A DNA stretch of 64,000 nucleotides from CAWKAV01 sp963847735 (GCA_963847735.1 CAWKAV010000016.1:248001-312000); one strand, 5' to 3'; counted from the first letter of the stretch, positions 28,067-38,241 are shown. Numbers and translations: made by a program. The notes: generated from the sequence alone by a model not told the origin.

Positions 28067-29017
28067 ATGCTTCAGTACAAATTACCGATTGCAGTCACCA
28101 CTCTGGACCAGCAGGAACTTCTGCCTGCCGGTACCATATTGACTGAACAGGTTGCCGCTGAAATTGCCGCATTGGGTCGTTTGCAGCCTCGGGTAGAATG
28201 TGGACTGCTGGAATACGGCACTGTTCATGACGACTTGAAGCGTTTGCTGGTCATTCCTCCTTACCACGATATTTTCTCTGACAATGAGGTTGATGATCTT
28301 CTCGCCCGGATGCAGGTTGTGCGATTACCTCTGTCGTTGTTAAAGACTCTAGACTATTTCCGTCAGAATGACTTTCATACTTACAGGCATAGCCTGGTGG
28401 TTTTCAGCCTGTCACTGATGCTGTTTGATGATCTGGATCCTGCAAGAGGCGCGATGGCTGCGGATTTACTGGTCGGGCCAAGTCATGATCTTGGTAAATT
28501 GTCGGTGCCTTTGGATATCCTGAAAAAAGCGGGTCCATTGACTGCTTGGGAAAAGCAGATATTCAGATTTCATCCCCTGGCCGGTTATGTCCTGCTTGCT
28601 TATTATCTCGGAGATCATCAACATCCTGCGGTGCTGGTGGCGCGTGATCATCATGAGCGGCTTAATGGCAGCGGCTATCCACACGGGATTACCGACTTTG
28701 AGCTGGAAGTGAAAATTGTCGCAGCGTGTGATGTCTACGATGCGCTGCTCTCACCGCGACCCTATCGACCGCATACATACGATAATCGTACTGCACTTGA
28801 GGAATTGACCAGGATGGCGCAAACTGGCGCCTTGACATGGCCGTGCGTCGAAGCCCTTGTAGCTTGCAGCCGTCGTGGTCATCCGGCCCTTGATCAGGTT
28901 GTTGTGTCGCAGGAGGTTCGCGGAACGCCGCCGATCGGCGCTTGCGATGGCATGATACCTGTCGACGAGGATGATGCTTGTCCCGAAGTGGAGTTGAAAA
29001 GCCGGAAGCACTCCTGA
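28067..29017 (+). CDS. HD-GYP domain protein, probable cyclic-di-GMP phosphodiesterase
   Basis: The N-terminal part (residues about 1-90) is a small variable domain opening MLQYKLPIAVTTL. The HD-GYP domain follows: HTYRHSLVVFS, the HD pair in GPSHDLGKLSVP, LAGYVLLAYYL, and DHHERLNGSGYPHG, which keeps HHExxxGxGYP. These enzymes hydrolyse c-di-GMP. I choose ATG 28067 because a TATACT-like -10 overlaps upstream in-frame codons (an alternative start lies at 27992). No receiver domain is present, so activity is set by the N-terminus or partners. A PilZ gene converges on it. Confidence 0.87.
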   Translation: MLQYKLPIAVTTLDQQELLPAGTILTEQVAAEIAALGRLQPRVECGLLEYGTVHDDLKRLLVIPPYHDIFSDNEVDDLLARMQVVRLPLSLLKTLDYFRQNDFHTYRHSLVVFSLSLMLFDDLDPARGAMAADLLVGPSHDLGKLSVPLDILKKAGPLTAWEKQIFRFHPLAGYVLLAYYLGDHQHPAVLVARDHHERLNGSGYPHGITDFELEVKIVAACDVYDALLSPRPYRPHTYDNRTALEELTRMAQTGALTWPCVEALVACSRRGHPALDQVVVSQEVRGTPPIGACDGMIPVDEDDACPEVELKSRKHS

Positions 29018-29071
29018 GTGTTTCTGGCCATGTGTCAGAAAAGAGTTCAAGGGAACCCGGAAAGAAATAAA

Positions 29072-29091
29072 GGCAGCCATTAGCGGCTGCC
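29072..29091. terminator. Terminator between convergent HD-GYP and PilZ genes
   Basis: GGCAGCC-ATTAGC-GGCTGCC is a perfect 7-base stem. On the minus strand it is followed by TTTATTTCTTT, a fair tract for ending the PilZ transcript. On + the tail is weaker (TTCCTGT). Confidence 0.75.
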
Positions 29092-29121
29092 TTCCTGTCG
29101 ATATGACATCAGTGATTCAGT

Positions 29122-29478
29122 TCACGCGTTGAGCCAGATGGACAATTCGCTGCGGGTTGCTTCCGCATCGCCCGTGTTGAGTTCTATCAGTTTGCGTAAA
29201 TGAGTCAGGGTTTCAAGGCCTTCGCTGATGAATTTAAAACCGTAGCGACGTCCCTCGCTGTGGATCAACTCTGCCAGAAATTCGAGGGCAATGGAAGTTC
29301 CGGGTAGTGTGACGCAGAGGGTGCACTTGGTGCCGACCGTGAAGGGGAGTGGAATGTCGGTACCAACCATGGCGCCTTTCAAGGCAACATCCAGAAGTTC
29401 CCCTGACCAAACATCTTGATCGATGTTCAATGTGACTTGGGCTTCAAAGGGGATTCTGCGGAATTGGCGATTATGCAC
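29122..29478 (-). CDS. PilZ domain protein
   Basis: PilZ domains bind c-di-GMP. The 118-residue protein has the N-terminal arginine motif QFRRIPFEAQ (RxxxR-like RR box) and DVALKGAMVG in place of the usual D/NxSxxG. The Ser is replaced by Ala, so affinity may be altered. GTG 29478 is the apparent start. It faces the HD-GYP phosphodiesterase, a plausible enzyme-receptor pair. No other domain is present. Confidence 0.85.
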   Translation of the reverse strand: MHNRQFRRIPFEAQVTLNIDQDVWSGELLDVALKGAMVGTDIPLPFTVGTKCTLCVTLPGTSIALEFLAELIHSEGRRYGFKFISEGLETLTHLRKLIELNTGDAEATRSELSIWLNA

Positions 29479-29571
29479 GGTTTTCGCCTTTCGATAACCT
29501 GCTGTTGCGGGGGAGGAGTGTCTTAGTACTCTAGGAGTCTAACGTAGAATGATGGTGAAGCAAGTAGATGC

Positions 29572-30198
29572 TCAAGTCGAAATCATTTCTGACGGTTCCG
29601 GTGAGCCGAAATCAATGTCACATAATTCGAAAAAGCTGCGAATCAGGCGGTAGGTAATACCCCACAGCAGGGGTTGCTGAGGGCCAAGCAGGTCGACTAC
29701 AGGATGGGTGCGCTCTGCCCCACGATAGAAGAAGGTTCTTTGCTGCAGGCGTTCAGGTTCCATCAGTTGCGTAAGAGGAGTCCAGAAGGTCGTTGCAATT
29801 TCATGGTTGGGTTGAAATATTACCGGTTCCAGAAGCTGGTAGACAAAACAGGAAACCAGCACCGGCAATGTCGCTCCATAAAGGTCGTTGAGACGGCCGA
29901 GAAAACGGGCCTTGCCGAGATCAAGGGCCAGTTCTTCAAAAGTCTCCCTTTCCGCGGCCTGCTGCGGAGTTTCACTCTCAAAGTTCAACTTCCCTCCAGG
30001 AAATCCGATATTCCCTGACCATGGGTCCTGATCGTGCTCTGCGCGAAGAATGAAAAGAACTTCAGGAGAGAGTGGGCCTGATCTGAGGAGCATGCTGACA
30101 GCCGCGTGTCCGCGGTTGTCGGCATGGAGTATCCCGGGTTGTTGATTAGCAAGACAAGACGCAATGTGCGCAAGATTTAATCTGGGGTCAGTTATCAT
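29572..30198 (-). CDS. Nudix hydrolase, CoA pyrophosphatase type
   Basis: The Nudix box is GGKLNFESETPQQAAERETFEEL (GX5EX7REX2EE; Gly/Glu/Arg-Glu residues in place). The preceding WSGNIGFPGG resembles the extended signature of the CoA pyrophosphatase group (NUDT7/8, YeaB). The 208-residue length fits. It would cleave CoA or its oxidised forms to phosphopantetheine and adenosine bisphosphate. Substrate assignment is by family resemblance. Confidence 0.82.
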   Translation of the reverse strand: MITDPRLNLAHIASCLANQQPGILHADNRGHAAVSMLLRSGPLSPEVLFILRAEHDQDPWSGNIGFPGGKLNFESETPQQAAERETFEELALDLGKARFLGRLNDLYGATLPVLVSCFVYQLLEPVIFQPNHEIATTFWTPLTQLMEPERLQQRTFFYRGAERTHPVVDLLGPQQPLLWGITYRLIRSFFELCDIDFGSPEPSEMIST

Positions 30199-30331
30199 AA
30201 ATGATTAAAGTGTTGTCAGCTTTACCATTCAGCGACAACGTCGTCGGCCGAGGGGTGTCGCTGAACGATAGATAGTACTATCCGGTTTTTAGTAGCTCAT
30301 GCGATTTTCGCCGGCGACAAATCCACGTATA

Positions 30332-32152
30332 TCAATCTGTAGTGTAGTGCTCCTTCTTCTTCTCCAGCTCCGCAGCATAACGGGCCAGAACAGCACGGCG
30401 TGTGAGCATGAAAAGTACCTGTCGAGGGTCCTCCGAGTCGACGACCGGGATTTCTTCCAGACCTCGACTGGAGAGCTTGCGCATCACTTCTGTCAGGGAT
30501 TCGTCAGGAGTTGTGGTAATAACGCGTGATATGGCGATATCTCTGGCCAGAACCAGGCTTGGTGGAAGGTCCTCGGCGAGTATCCTGCGGATGTCATTGA
30601 CAGAGAAAATGGCAGTCATGCGCATGTCTTTGTCAACAACGGGGTAATATGCACCCTCGGCATTGGCAATCCGCTTCAGGATCTCCGGCAAGGGCAACCC
30701 TTCGGGAATCAAGGTCGGTTTTCGGCTGTGATCGTGTAAATCATCAACCCTGAGCCCCTCCAGAACATCAACGATGAATTCGCCAAGATGGACCGGTGAA
30801 TCAATGCGACTTTTAACCTGTTTCTGATAGATGGAATTGCGCGGATAGACGATCATGGCGATGGTGCAGACCAGCATCAATGGCGCTAGCAGGCCATAAT
30901 TCCCCGTCAGTTCGCTGACCATGATCAGGGTTGCAATCGGGGTATTGGAAACACCGGCAAAGAAGCCGGCCATGCCGATCAGGACATAGGCTCGTGGGTC
31001 GTGGACCATGGCCGGGAAGAGCAGATTAGCCGACGCGCCGAAAGCACCACCGAGCATGGCGCCGATGACCAGACTTGGTGCGAAAACACCCCCTGAGCCA
31101 CCGGAGGAGATGGTCAGGCTGGTCGCGACAATTTTGGCGAGGGCAACCACCAGCATGACCCAGAGAGCCACTTTGCCGTAAAGGGCTGCCTGCACCATGC
31201 CGTAGCCGGAGCCGAGCACCTGAGGGACCACCATGGCCAGCAGGCCGAGCAGTAATCCACCGACAGCGGGCTTCAGCATGATCGGGAAATCCCACGCCTT
31301 GAAAAGGTGCTGAACACCATAAAAGCATTTGACGTAGACCTTGCCGAGCAGGGCACAGAAGACGCCAAGCAGCAGGAAGAAGATGAGTTCGCGCGGATGC
31401 TGGAAGCTGAACTGGGGAGTTTTCAAAAGGGGTTTCCAACCGGTGGTGGCCCCGAACAGGGAAAAAGCTGTAATCGAGGAGATGATCGCCGGGATCAAAC
31501 CTTCATGCTCAAACTCAGGGTTTTTATAGAGCACCTCGACAGCAAAGAGAGCCCCACCCAGAGGGGATCGGAAGGTGGCACCGATACCCCCGGCCATCCC
31601 GGCCAGCAGCAGGATACGTCGGTCGGCGGAAGTCAATCTCAGCTTGCTGGCGATAAAGGACCCGAAGCCGGCACCGATCTGGGCAATCGGGCCTTCACGA
31701 CCGGCAGAACCACCTGTGCCGATGGTTGCAATTGAGGCCAGGCCCTTGATAATCGGGACCCGCCCCCTGATGATGCCACCCTTGTTGTGGAAAGCGTCAA
31801 TAGCTGCGTCCGTGCCATGGCCTTCGGCTTCGGGGGCGAATTTGAAAACCAGGAAGCCGGAAATCAAACCGCCGATAACCGGTACCAGAAACAGGTACCA
31901 GTGATGATTCATAGCCAGGCTGTCAATCACCTGATCACCCATAGCCAGCACTGCTTCTGCGCCCTCTTTCGGAGGGTGATAGCCGGCCAGATTGTTGAGA
32001 AAAATATGTTCGATGCTGTTTGTTGCAAAGAAGAAAAGAACCGCGGCGCTGCCCGTGACCAGACCGACCACGACACTGAGGATGACGGGCCGCGTCAGCA
32101 GCCGCCAGTCGATTTTGCTGAGGTTGTTGAAAATGATGTTTAAGTTGGTCAC
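30332..32152 (-). CDS. ClC-family chloride channel/transporter with CBS domains
   Basis: The protein has 606 residues: a ClC membrane domain with about ten helices (residues about 20-440) and two CBS motifs in the C-terminal 150. ClC signatures: GTGGSAGREGPIAQIG (gating Glu in GREGP) and GGSGGVFAPSLVIGAMLGGA. GTG 32152 appears to be the start. CBS pairs usually bind adenine nucleotides. Whether it is a channel or a Cl-/H+ exchanger cannot be decided by eye. Confidence 0.92.
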   Translation of the reverse strand: MTNLNIIFNNLSKIDWRLLTRPVILSVVVGLVTGSAAVLFFFATNSIEHIFLNNLAGYHPPKEGAEAVLAMGDQVIDSLAMNHHWYLFLVPVIGGLISGFLVFKFAPEAEGHGTDAAIDAFHNKGGIIRGRVPIIKGLASIATIGTGGSAGREGPIAQIGAGFGSFIASKLRLTSADRRILLLAGMAGGIGATFRSPLGGALFAVEVLYKNPEFEHEGLIPAIISSITAFSLFGATTGWKPLLKTPQFSFQHPRELIFFLLLGVFCALLGKVYVKCFYGVQHLFKAWDFPIMLKPAVGGLLLGLLAMVVPQVLGSGYGMVQAALYGKVALWVMLVVALAKIVATSLTISSGGSGGVFAPSLVIGAMLGGAFGASANLLFPAMVHDPRAYVLIGMAGFFAGVSNTPIATLIMVSELTGNYGLLAPLMLVCTIAMIVYPRNSIYQKQVKSRIDSPVHLGEFIVDVLEGLRVDDLHDHSRKPTLIPEGLPLPEILKRIANAEGAYYPVVDKDMRMTAIFSVNDIRRILAEDLPPSLVLARDIAISRVITTTPDESLTEVMRKLSSRGLEEIPVVDSEDPRQVLFMLTRRAVLARYAAELEKKKEHYTTD

Positions 32153-32291
32153 AATTGCCAGACTTTATTCCTTGCGGGGTTCACCCGTCAGCAGGAAGTT
32201 GTCTCAAGTTGTCGGTCCGAGTAGTGATGGGTGACAACCACATCTTCTCCTCTCAGGCCCTGCAGATGTCCGGGGAATCGTTTTGAGCGGG

Positions 32292-32603
32292 TTAATAACT
32301 TTCGGCTTGTTTCTGTAGTTTTGTTTTGATGTCATCGACCCACTTGGTGTTGATCAGCTTGATTTTCTTCAGGTAGCCGGAAGTGATCATCTTGCTGTCT
32401 TCTTTGGTCTTCATGAATGAACAGACCATGAAGTTTGAATAGTCGACCTGTTTCCAGATCTGTTCTTGCATGTCTTTCGGAACGGGGTAGCTCTGCTGCA
32501 GTTCAGCAAGCAAGAAGGCCTTATGCTCCTCAATTTTAGGTGTCGTATAATTGAGATAAACCCCTCCGACAATCAGGGCAAAAAGAAAAATACGTGTGAA
32601 CAT
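32292..32603 (-). CDS. Small membrane-anchored or secreted protein (DUF4359-like)
   Basis: This 103-residue protein starts with one hydrophobic helix (IFLFALIVGGVYLNYT) followed by a soluble charged domain. NYTTPKIEEHKAFLLAEL and the later Y-SNFMVCSF stretch resemble DUF4359 proteins, which have an N-terminal anchor and no known role. It is a stand-alone gene between clcA and the DUF748 gene. Confidence 0.65.
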   Translation of the reverse strand: MFTRIFLFALIVGGVYLNYTTPKIEEHKAFLLAELQQSYPVPKDMQEQIWKQVDYSNFMVCSFMKTKEDSKMITSGYLKKIKLINTKWVDDIKTKLQKQAESY

Positions 32604-32801
32604 GATGATGTAGGCTCCTTGAGAATTAACCTGAACCTGTAAAAATCTGATTCACAGGCCCGATTATTTAGTAACTCGCCGCACAGGATAACGCAAAAAA
32701 GTGTTGAAGAACAGAGTTTCAATCGCTTTCTCTGGCATATTTTTCTGGCCAGAATCGTAGAAGTGGATTCTGGCCGTACGAAAGCACGGCATCGATTGCA
32801 C

Positions 32802-35800
32802 TTAACGAACCGTTGCGCCGAGCTCGACCCGGGCACGATAGGTTGTCTCCTGCTCAGGCGTCGCCGTGATGTCCGGTTCCTTCAAGAAGATTCTTTCCGG
32901 TGCCAACTTGCCCTCTTCAATCAGGAAGCTCTGTGACTGTCAGAGCTCGCGTCTGGGCGAGATCGGAGAGAGTTCCCTGATCGACTGACGTATTGGTGTA
33001 GATTAATTTCTCCATTTCTTCTGCCGGCAGCTTTTTCGTCATGCCAATAAAATTACGCGGTTTTGGAAAATCGGCCTTACGATAGACTTTCCAGAGGTAG
33101 TCTGGATACTCCTCCGCGGGGACGGTCACCTCTTCCTCTGCGAGCCCCTCGGATATTTCCCCTTTCTTGACCAGATCCAGGTACTTGAGGCGCTTGATCT
33201 GCATGGCGAGTTTTTCCCTGCGGTAACCCTCGGCATCATTGTCCGGGTCGATAAATCCACTTACTTCAATTTCAAGGCTGGGCCGGTCGTTCAGGGCCTG
33301 TGCCATGCGTTGAAGCTTGTCTTTTTCTGCAGGGCTCAAACGTGTCGAGCCATATTCGAAGCTGACGTTGCTGAAGTCTTCATCACTTCCACCGACCAGC
33401 GCGCCGAGCAGTGCAAATGGCGAGGTGGCGGCCTTGACCAGAAGATTCTTGATGATTGTCCAGACCACTCCGGTGATGCTGAATTGCGGGTCGTCAAGAC
33501 TGCCGTACACCGGGATGTCGAGATGAATCTCGCCGTTGCCGTCTTTGAGCAGGGCTACGGCCAGTTTGACGGGCAGGCTGGTTGCTTTTTCGCTCTCGAC
33601 TGATTCACCGAAGGTGAACTGGTCGAGGAATACCTCGTTTCGAGCCTTGAGTTGATCATTCTCGATGATAATACTCCAGCGTCAGATTGAGCTTACCTTT
33701 TTCGATGAGATAGCCGACATAAGTTCCAGAGTAGGAGGACAGTGGACTCAGTTCAATATCGTTGAAACTGAGCTTAAGGTCGAGGAAAAGCTTTTCCGCC
33801 AGGGGGTTGATGACACCGCTGATCGACAGGGGTGACTGGTTACGCAACTGCCCCCTGAGGTCGACTTCAGCACGGGTTGCAGGGTCGGAGCTGAGACCCT
33901 GGATTCGACCGCCCAGTTGCCGCATGTCTGCATGGAATGGTCGGGGTAGGTTACGATCGGTGAAGTCGACATGACCGCCTTGCAGGATGACGGTGCCAAT
34001 GCTGATTTCGGAGGCTTCTGACGACTTCTCTATCGAGGGCTTCCCGTCCCGCTCTTCATTGACTTCCTCTTTCATCGCTGCGGCTGTCTCAGTGTCTTCT
34101 TTGCGGAAAGCTTCAGTCAGGTTGAGACGAGCCTCTTCGTCAATCAGCGATCTTGGAGTAATAGTCACTGAGGGTGACTGACTCAATCCTCAAAATCAAA
34201 GGTTCTGCCCTGGCATTGATCCCGGCAAATTGCAGGCTGTCCCATTTCAGTAAATCTTCATTGTGCAGAGTGTCGAGCAGGTAAAAGCGGTTAATACCGA
34301 CGTCGCCGTTCAGCTCAGCTTGCAGCGATTCGGAATCGGCCCTGATGGAGCTTTTCAGCCGGGCATTGAAGTAACCTTCAGCGAGGATCAGGTTCGCCTG
34401 CTCGGCAAGGTATGGAGAGAAGGATGCCAGGGGTATTCCCTTTAGACGGGAATTCATGTTGATGGATTTGTCCGCGAGCGAGGCGATCCCTTTGATCTCA
34501 ATCTGCCCTTTGTGTTGGAAAAGTGTCGAGAAGGTGAAAGGACTGTCGACCCTCTCCGGTGCCGCCAGATTTCTGAAAGTCAGGTTGAATTTGTCAGCAT
34601 TCAGTTTGACCGGGGTTGCAGGGAGGTTGTCAACGACATCGAATGCCCAGTTGTTGGCAGTGAGTTCTCCGATGCGGTAGCTGAAAGCCACCCCTTTTTC
34701 TGCAGCTTTTGGTGCCGGCTGCCGGTCTGGTGCCTCCGTCAACTTTTCCAGGATCGGGAAATTATTAGAGAGGAACGACCAGTGTCCTGCGGAATTGCGC
34801 GAGAAATTGACACGACCATCTTCGTAGCGTGCCGAACCGACTTCCAAACGGTTCTTGCCAAGGTCGAAGGACATGTCCGAGATGTTAACCACAGAGGCAC
34901 CCAGTCCTTCCCGTTCATTGAAAGCCATGTAGGCATCTCGCCACTGGATCCTGCCGTCACTGACCAGAAGAGACTGTTCCGGGTTGATATCAAGCTTGGT
35001 CTGGAAACTGAGTCTTCCGCCGAGGGGGACCGAATAAGCGTCATGGTAGTAGGGCTGGTAAGCTGCCATGTCGACGTTACGCACTTCAGTCTGCAGGGCC
35101 AGAGTGAAGGGAGCAAGCAGGAAGTGACCATTGATCTTGACGGTCTCATCCCGGTCAGTTTTCAAAGTGAGGTCGAGAGGGATGCCGTTCTTCGCGTCGA
35201 GGGAAAAAGCTTTGACGTCAACGTTGATATCCCGAGCCACGGTGCCGAAGCCCCCTGTAGGAATTTCGTCCGAGAAAAACAACACCCCGTCGCGAATCTC
35301 GATGGTATCGATTGAAAGATTAAAGGGTGAGGAAGTCTCCTCCGATGCTGACTCTGTCGTCGCCGGTTCTTGTGCCGAGACCATCCGGACATGATTCCAT
35401 TCGCCCTGACGATCACGTTCTAGTTGAACTTCAAGATTGTAAATACGCAGAGACGAGAGATGGATATCCTGCTTCAGTGGTTGAGATGGTGCGAGCTCAA
35501 TCCGAAGAAGTGGCAGGAAGAAGAGTTGCTCCTGCTGTCGATCCATAATTCGGAGAGAGGCCACGTCAATCGCACCGTTCAACTCAAGCTCGCTACCCGT
35601 CTCTGCCGAAATCCGGTAGAGAATATCGAGGTCGAGACTCAGTCTTCCGCTGCGCAGTTCCACAGGTAGATCGATTGGCAGGTAGCCGAGATAAAAGGGC
35701 AGGTCGATGTCTGATAACTCCAGATTGATCAGCATCTCCTGAATGTCGCTGAAGGGTTTCAGCTCCCCTTTCAGATTGATTGGAGAATCATTGATTACGG

Positions 35801-36386
35801 CCTGAAAGAGTGGTTGTGCCGGGTTTTCAACCATGTAGGGCAAATTGCCGATCGACGGCACGACCAGATTCAGGTCACGGATTGCATGACGGCTCTGCTT
35901 CTCGAGGCTGCTGTCAATAATGTCAACGCGGCCGCCGCTGATCGAGAGGTTGTTGATCGAGAAACGGATCGGCTCACCGGCCGGCTCATTTAAATCCTCT
36001 TCCTTCTGTTTCGGAATCAGGTTGCTGAAGTTGAAACGGTCAGAGGTCAACCGCTCCAGTTGAACGTCGGGGTTTTCGAGGTGCAATTCGTCAATGATCG
36101 GGGCGCGATGATAGATGGACGCGATGCTCAGAGAAACGCGCAGGAGATCCCAGGACAAAAATGGTCGAATCTGATCCTCTTCACTCAGGCGGAGTTTATT
36201 GATTTGCACAGTGAGACTGAACGGATTGATGCTGATTGATCCGATTTCGAGGCTTCTGCCGGTTTCTTGTGCGACCCAGTCACGGGCTTTTTCAATGACA
36301 ATGCCAGGCAACATCAGGCTGACAAGAATCAGAAGCAACACGAGCAGGCCGACACTTGCCAGAATAAACCTTTTCCATGTGAACAT
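32802..36386 (-). pseudogene. DUF748 (AsmA-like) envelope protein, three frameshifts near the 3' end
   Basis: DUF748 proteins are long AsmA/bridge-like envelope proteins anchored by one N-terminal helix; relatives move phospholipid or control outer-membrane assembly. The start at 36386 (MFTWKRFILASVGLL) gives a membrane anchor and then about 740 clean residues of repeated beta-rich units. Extra bases near 34148, 33668 and 32935 then change frame. Pieces continue logically: SDYYSKI/LIDEEARLNLT, LTLEYY/IENDQLKARNEVF, and finally SFLIEEGKLAPERIFLKEP to TAA at 32804-32802. The C-terminus has an OmpA-like segment (FEYGSTRLSPAEKDKL, VSGFIDPDNDAEGYR). Total about 1190 residues. Likely intact in the organism. 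Confidence 0.82.
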
Positions 36387-36392
36387 AAGCAA

Positions 36393-36923
36393 CTACCCTT
36401 AAAGATGACTTTCTTCAAAAGCCGGACCAGTCGAAGACTTTTGGACCCAGGTAAATGCTAACATGTAAGTGGCATGGCGCAACGGAGCTGACTGAAACTA
36501 TTGATGAATATATGGTGTGGTGGCGTCGTCATGTTGCCGACGTGGAGGAATTGTAGTTTGCCGTCAGGGGCTTTGATGATGGTGGCTCGTTCTGCGGTGG
36601 AGATTTTGAGATGTGAGTCAGCGATTAATAAACATGCGTAGATGGTGTTGCTGCTTATGGTTCGAGCACTGTGTAGCTCCCCGAGTTCGACTCGAACTAA
36701 CGACATGCACATTAGCAAAATGGAACTCGCGTCTTATTAATCGTCTCGAATTGTTTTGGAGTATTCAGATTGGCAGAGAAGAGAAATTATTGTTGATCCT
36801 GACAAATGATGAAATACCCACCCGTTACCATGTGCTCATAACTTTAGGGACTTCAGGTGCGCTATAATGAATTTGTAAGGATTCCAAAACAAAAGACGTG
36901 TCTCGAAAGGAAAGGAACCGGTT
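36393..36923. other. 531-base A+T-richer gap with no convincing gene
   Basis: No frame here has a ribosome site with family character. A minus-strand frame at 36458-36718 and a plus-strand frame at 36613-36867 both look incidental. Around 36672-36700 the sequence CCGAGTTCGACTCGAACT recalls a tRNA T-arm, but no cloverleaf can be built. The composition changes here from the G+C-rich flank to the A+T-richer stretch that continues to about 40.2 kb. Confidence 0.5.
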
Positions 36924-37073
36924 ATGAAATTATCATTACCAATCTTCACAGTCATAATGGTCATAGGCGTGACGTTTTCGCTTGCCGCCTGTAAAAATGA
37001 AGAACCTGCCAAAGAGGTCAAGAAAAAGTCCAGCATAACGAAGGAGAAAACCGAGGAAGAGGTCAAGTATTGA
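36924..37073 (+). CDS. 49-residue lipoprotein
   Basis: ATG 36924 follows GGAAAGGAACC. The peptide has an N-terminal signal and the lipobox SLAAC, giving a mature lipid-linked Cys at residue 23. It is followed by only 26 residues, almost all charged (Lys/Glu-rich, KEVKKKSS and KEKTEEEVKY). Tiny lipoproteins of this kind are common; no function can be inferred. Confidence 0.75.
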   Translation: MKLSLPIFTVIMVIGVTFSLAACKNEEPAKEVKKKSSITKEKTEEEVKY

Positions 37074-37131
37074 CCTGAGAAGGGATATTGACTTTCGTGC
37101 TTTATAAATGGTGCACTTTTAGGTACGTTAC

Positions 37132-37443
37132 CTAGGCTTCAATTATCTCCTGGGAGAGGTTGTCGACCACAACAGGGCTTTCCAGATATGTGACCGTCGG
37201 GTCTGTGCCATACTTCTCTCGTACGAAAGATCTCCAGCTCTCAGTGTACATTGCGTCAGCATCTTCTCTACTGTCCCAGAGATAGACCCCACCAACAGTA
37301 CTTCCATCCTCAGACAGCATATAGTATTTCCGTATAAGACCAGTCACCCCCAGATATTTCGGGGCGGTGTTCAAAAAGATCTTTCGCGCTTCGTCGAGAG
37401 TGATTGGACTCGGCAACTGGAAAGTGGCGATAGCTGTGATCAT
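37132..37443 (-). CDS. YdhR/ABM-like small monooxygenase-fold protein
   Basis: This 103-residue dimeric alpha-beta barrel type protein opens MITAIATFQLPSPITLDEAR. GLIRKYYMLSEDG, GGVYLWDSREDADAMY and SPVVVDN match the YdhR-like branch of the ABM superfamily. Members are proposed oxygenases or stress proteins; no catalytic residue is certain. It is a stand-alone gene. Confidence 0.78.
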   Translation of the reverse strand: MITAIATFQLPSPITLDEARKIFLNTAPKYLGVTGLIRKYYMLSEDGSTVGGVYLWDSREDADAMYTESWRSFVREKYGTDPTVTYLESPVVVDNLSQEIIEA

Positions 37444-37568
37444 GTTGATCCTTTTTGGGCGAATAAACGTGCAGCTTAAAATTACTCTATCAATAACACG
37501 CCTGTTTTCATCTCAGCAGTGGTGGTTTATAAGCCCCCCTTGATTAGGTTTGGGGGATTATTCGTTCA

Positions 37569-38121
37569 GGGTCAGATTCATATCATTTTTGATGAAAATA
37601 ACTTATTAGTTGTTACCCGATTTGAGCCAATCAAGGGCAACATCTTTATCCTTGTAGGAAAAGTGTTTAACTTCAGCTTGAACAAAATGATTAGCTACTC
37701 GTGGCAAGATAGATAAAAAGCCACTATCTGTCACGGCTGCAACTTTTTTAATGTTATGATGATGCTCTTTAATAAATTTCATATGGGAGAGTAAAGCTGC
37801 GAAGTTTTCCCAACCAGGGAAAGATTCGCTATAGATCATCAGGCCATTAAGTATGCCCATTGCTTCTATGTACGGATCAACTTCTTTGGCAAGTCTCTCA
37901 AAGTCAGTCGATTTCAAGGATCCTTCAGGAGTAATGACGAGGATTTTTTCGTCGAGCATCACTTCGTTTATTTGCATTTAAGTCTCCCCCTTTGTAAATC
38001 TTATCGTGCCAACAAGACCAACTGTTACAAATCAATATTAGCAGTCCCTTTGAGGATAACAAGCGGAAGTCTGCGCTAATTTCACCGAAACCATATGCCC
38101 TGCAATTCAGGAATCTGACCC
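37569..38121. repeat. 11-base inverted repeat flanking a single gene
   Basis: GGGTCAGATTC at 37569-37579 and its exact inverse GAATCTGACCC at 38111-38121 bracket the STAS-like gene 37606-37977. Sequences of the form GGGTCAGATTC are familiar as ends of short REP-like or transposon-derived units. The two arms could be chance, but each lies in non-coding DNA on opposite sides of one gene. Confidence 0.4.
37606..37977 (-). CDS. SpoIIAA-like (STAS/SEC14-type) protein
   Basis: This 123-residue alpha/beta protein opens MQINEVMLDEKILVITPEGS. GLMIYSESFPGWENFAALLS and KKVAAVTDSGFLSILPRVA are typical of the SpoIIAA-like family (DUF3478) related to STAS domains, often found near stress genes. The Ser phosphorylated in true anti-anti-sigma factors is not obvious. 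It sits alone, bracketed by a short inverted repeat. Confidence 0.75.
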   Translation of the reverse strand: MQINEVMLDEKILVITPEGSLKSTDFERLAKEVDPYIEAMGILNGLMIYSESFPGWENFAALLSHMKFIKEHHHNIKKVAAVTDSGFLSILPRVANHFVQAEVKHFSYKDKDVALDWLKSGNN

Positions 38122-38230
38122 CACCTTTAATCTATCCTGGCAGTCGTGATTTATAATAAACGTCACTTGAAAAAGGGTGCCTACAAAACAAGAGGCGATT
38201 CATAGTGCGCATACCAGATCAATAACAAAA

Positions 38231-38241
38231 AGTGGTATAAT
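38231..38241 (+). promoter_or_regulatory. Extended -10 promoter for the B12/radical-SAM gene
   Basis: GTGGTATAAT ends in a consensus TATAAT (38236-38241) preceded by TG at the extended -10 position. No good -35 lies 17 bases upstream. It is about 50 bases before the GTG start at 38290. The 312-base gap 37978-38289 otherwise holds only one arm of the inverted repeat. Confidence 0.45.

Noticed and set aside
32573..32836. 87-codon frame on - between the DUF4359-like and DUF748 genes
   Set aside because: It overlaps the true end of DUF748 in another frame and has no family features.
36458..36718. 86-codon frame on - in the gap after DUF748
   Set aside because: No ribosome site, no recognisable domain, and it overlaps the tRNA-like oddity; too weak to call.
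36660..36760. tRNA-like antisense motif (CCGAGTTCGACTCGAACT)
   Set aside because: It recalls a reversed T-arm, but no acceptor stem, anticodon arm or D-arm can be paired around it.
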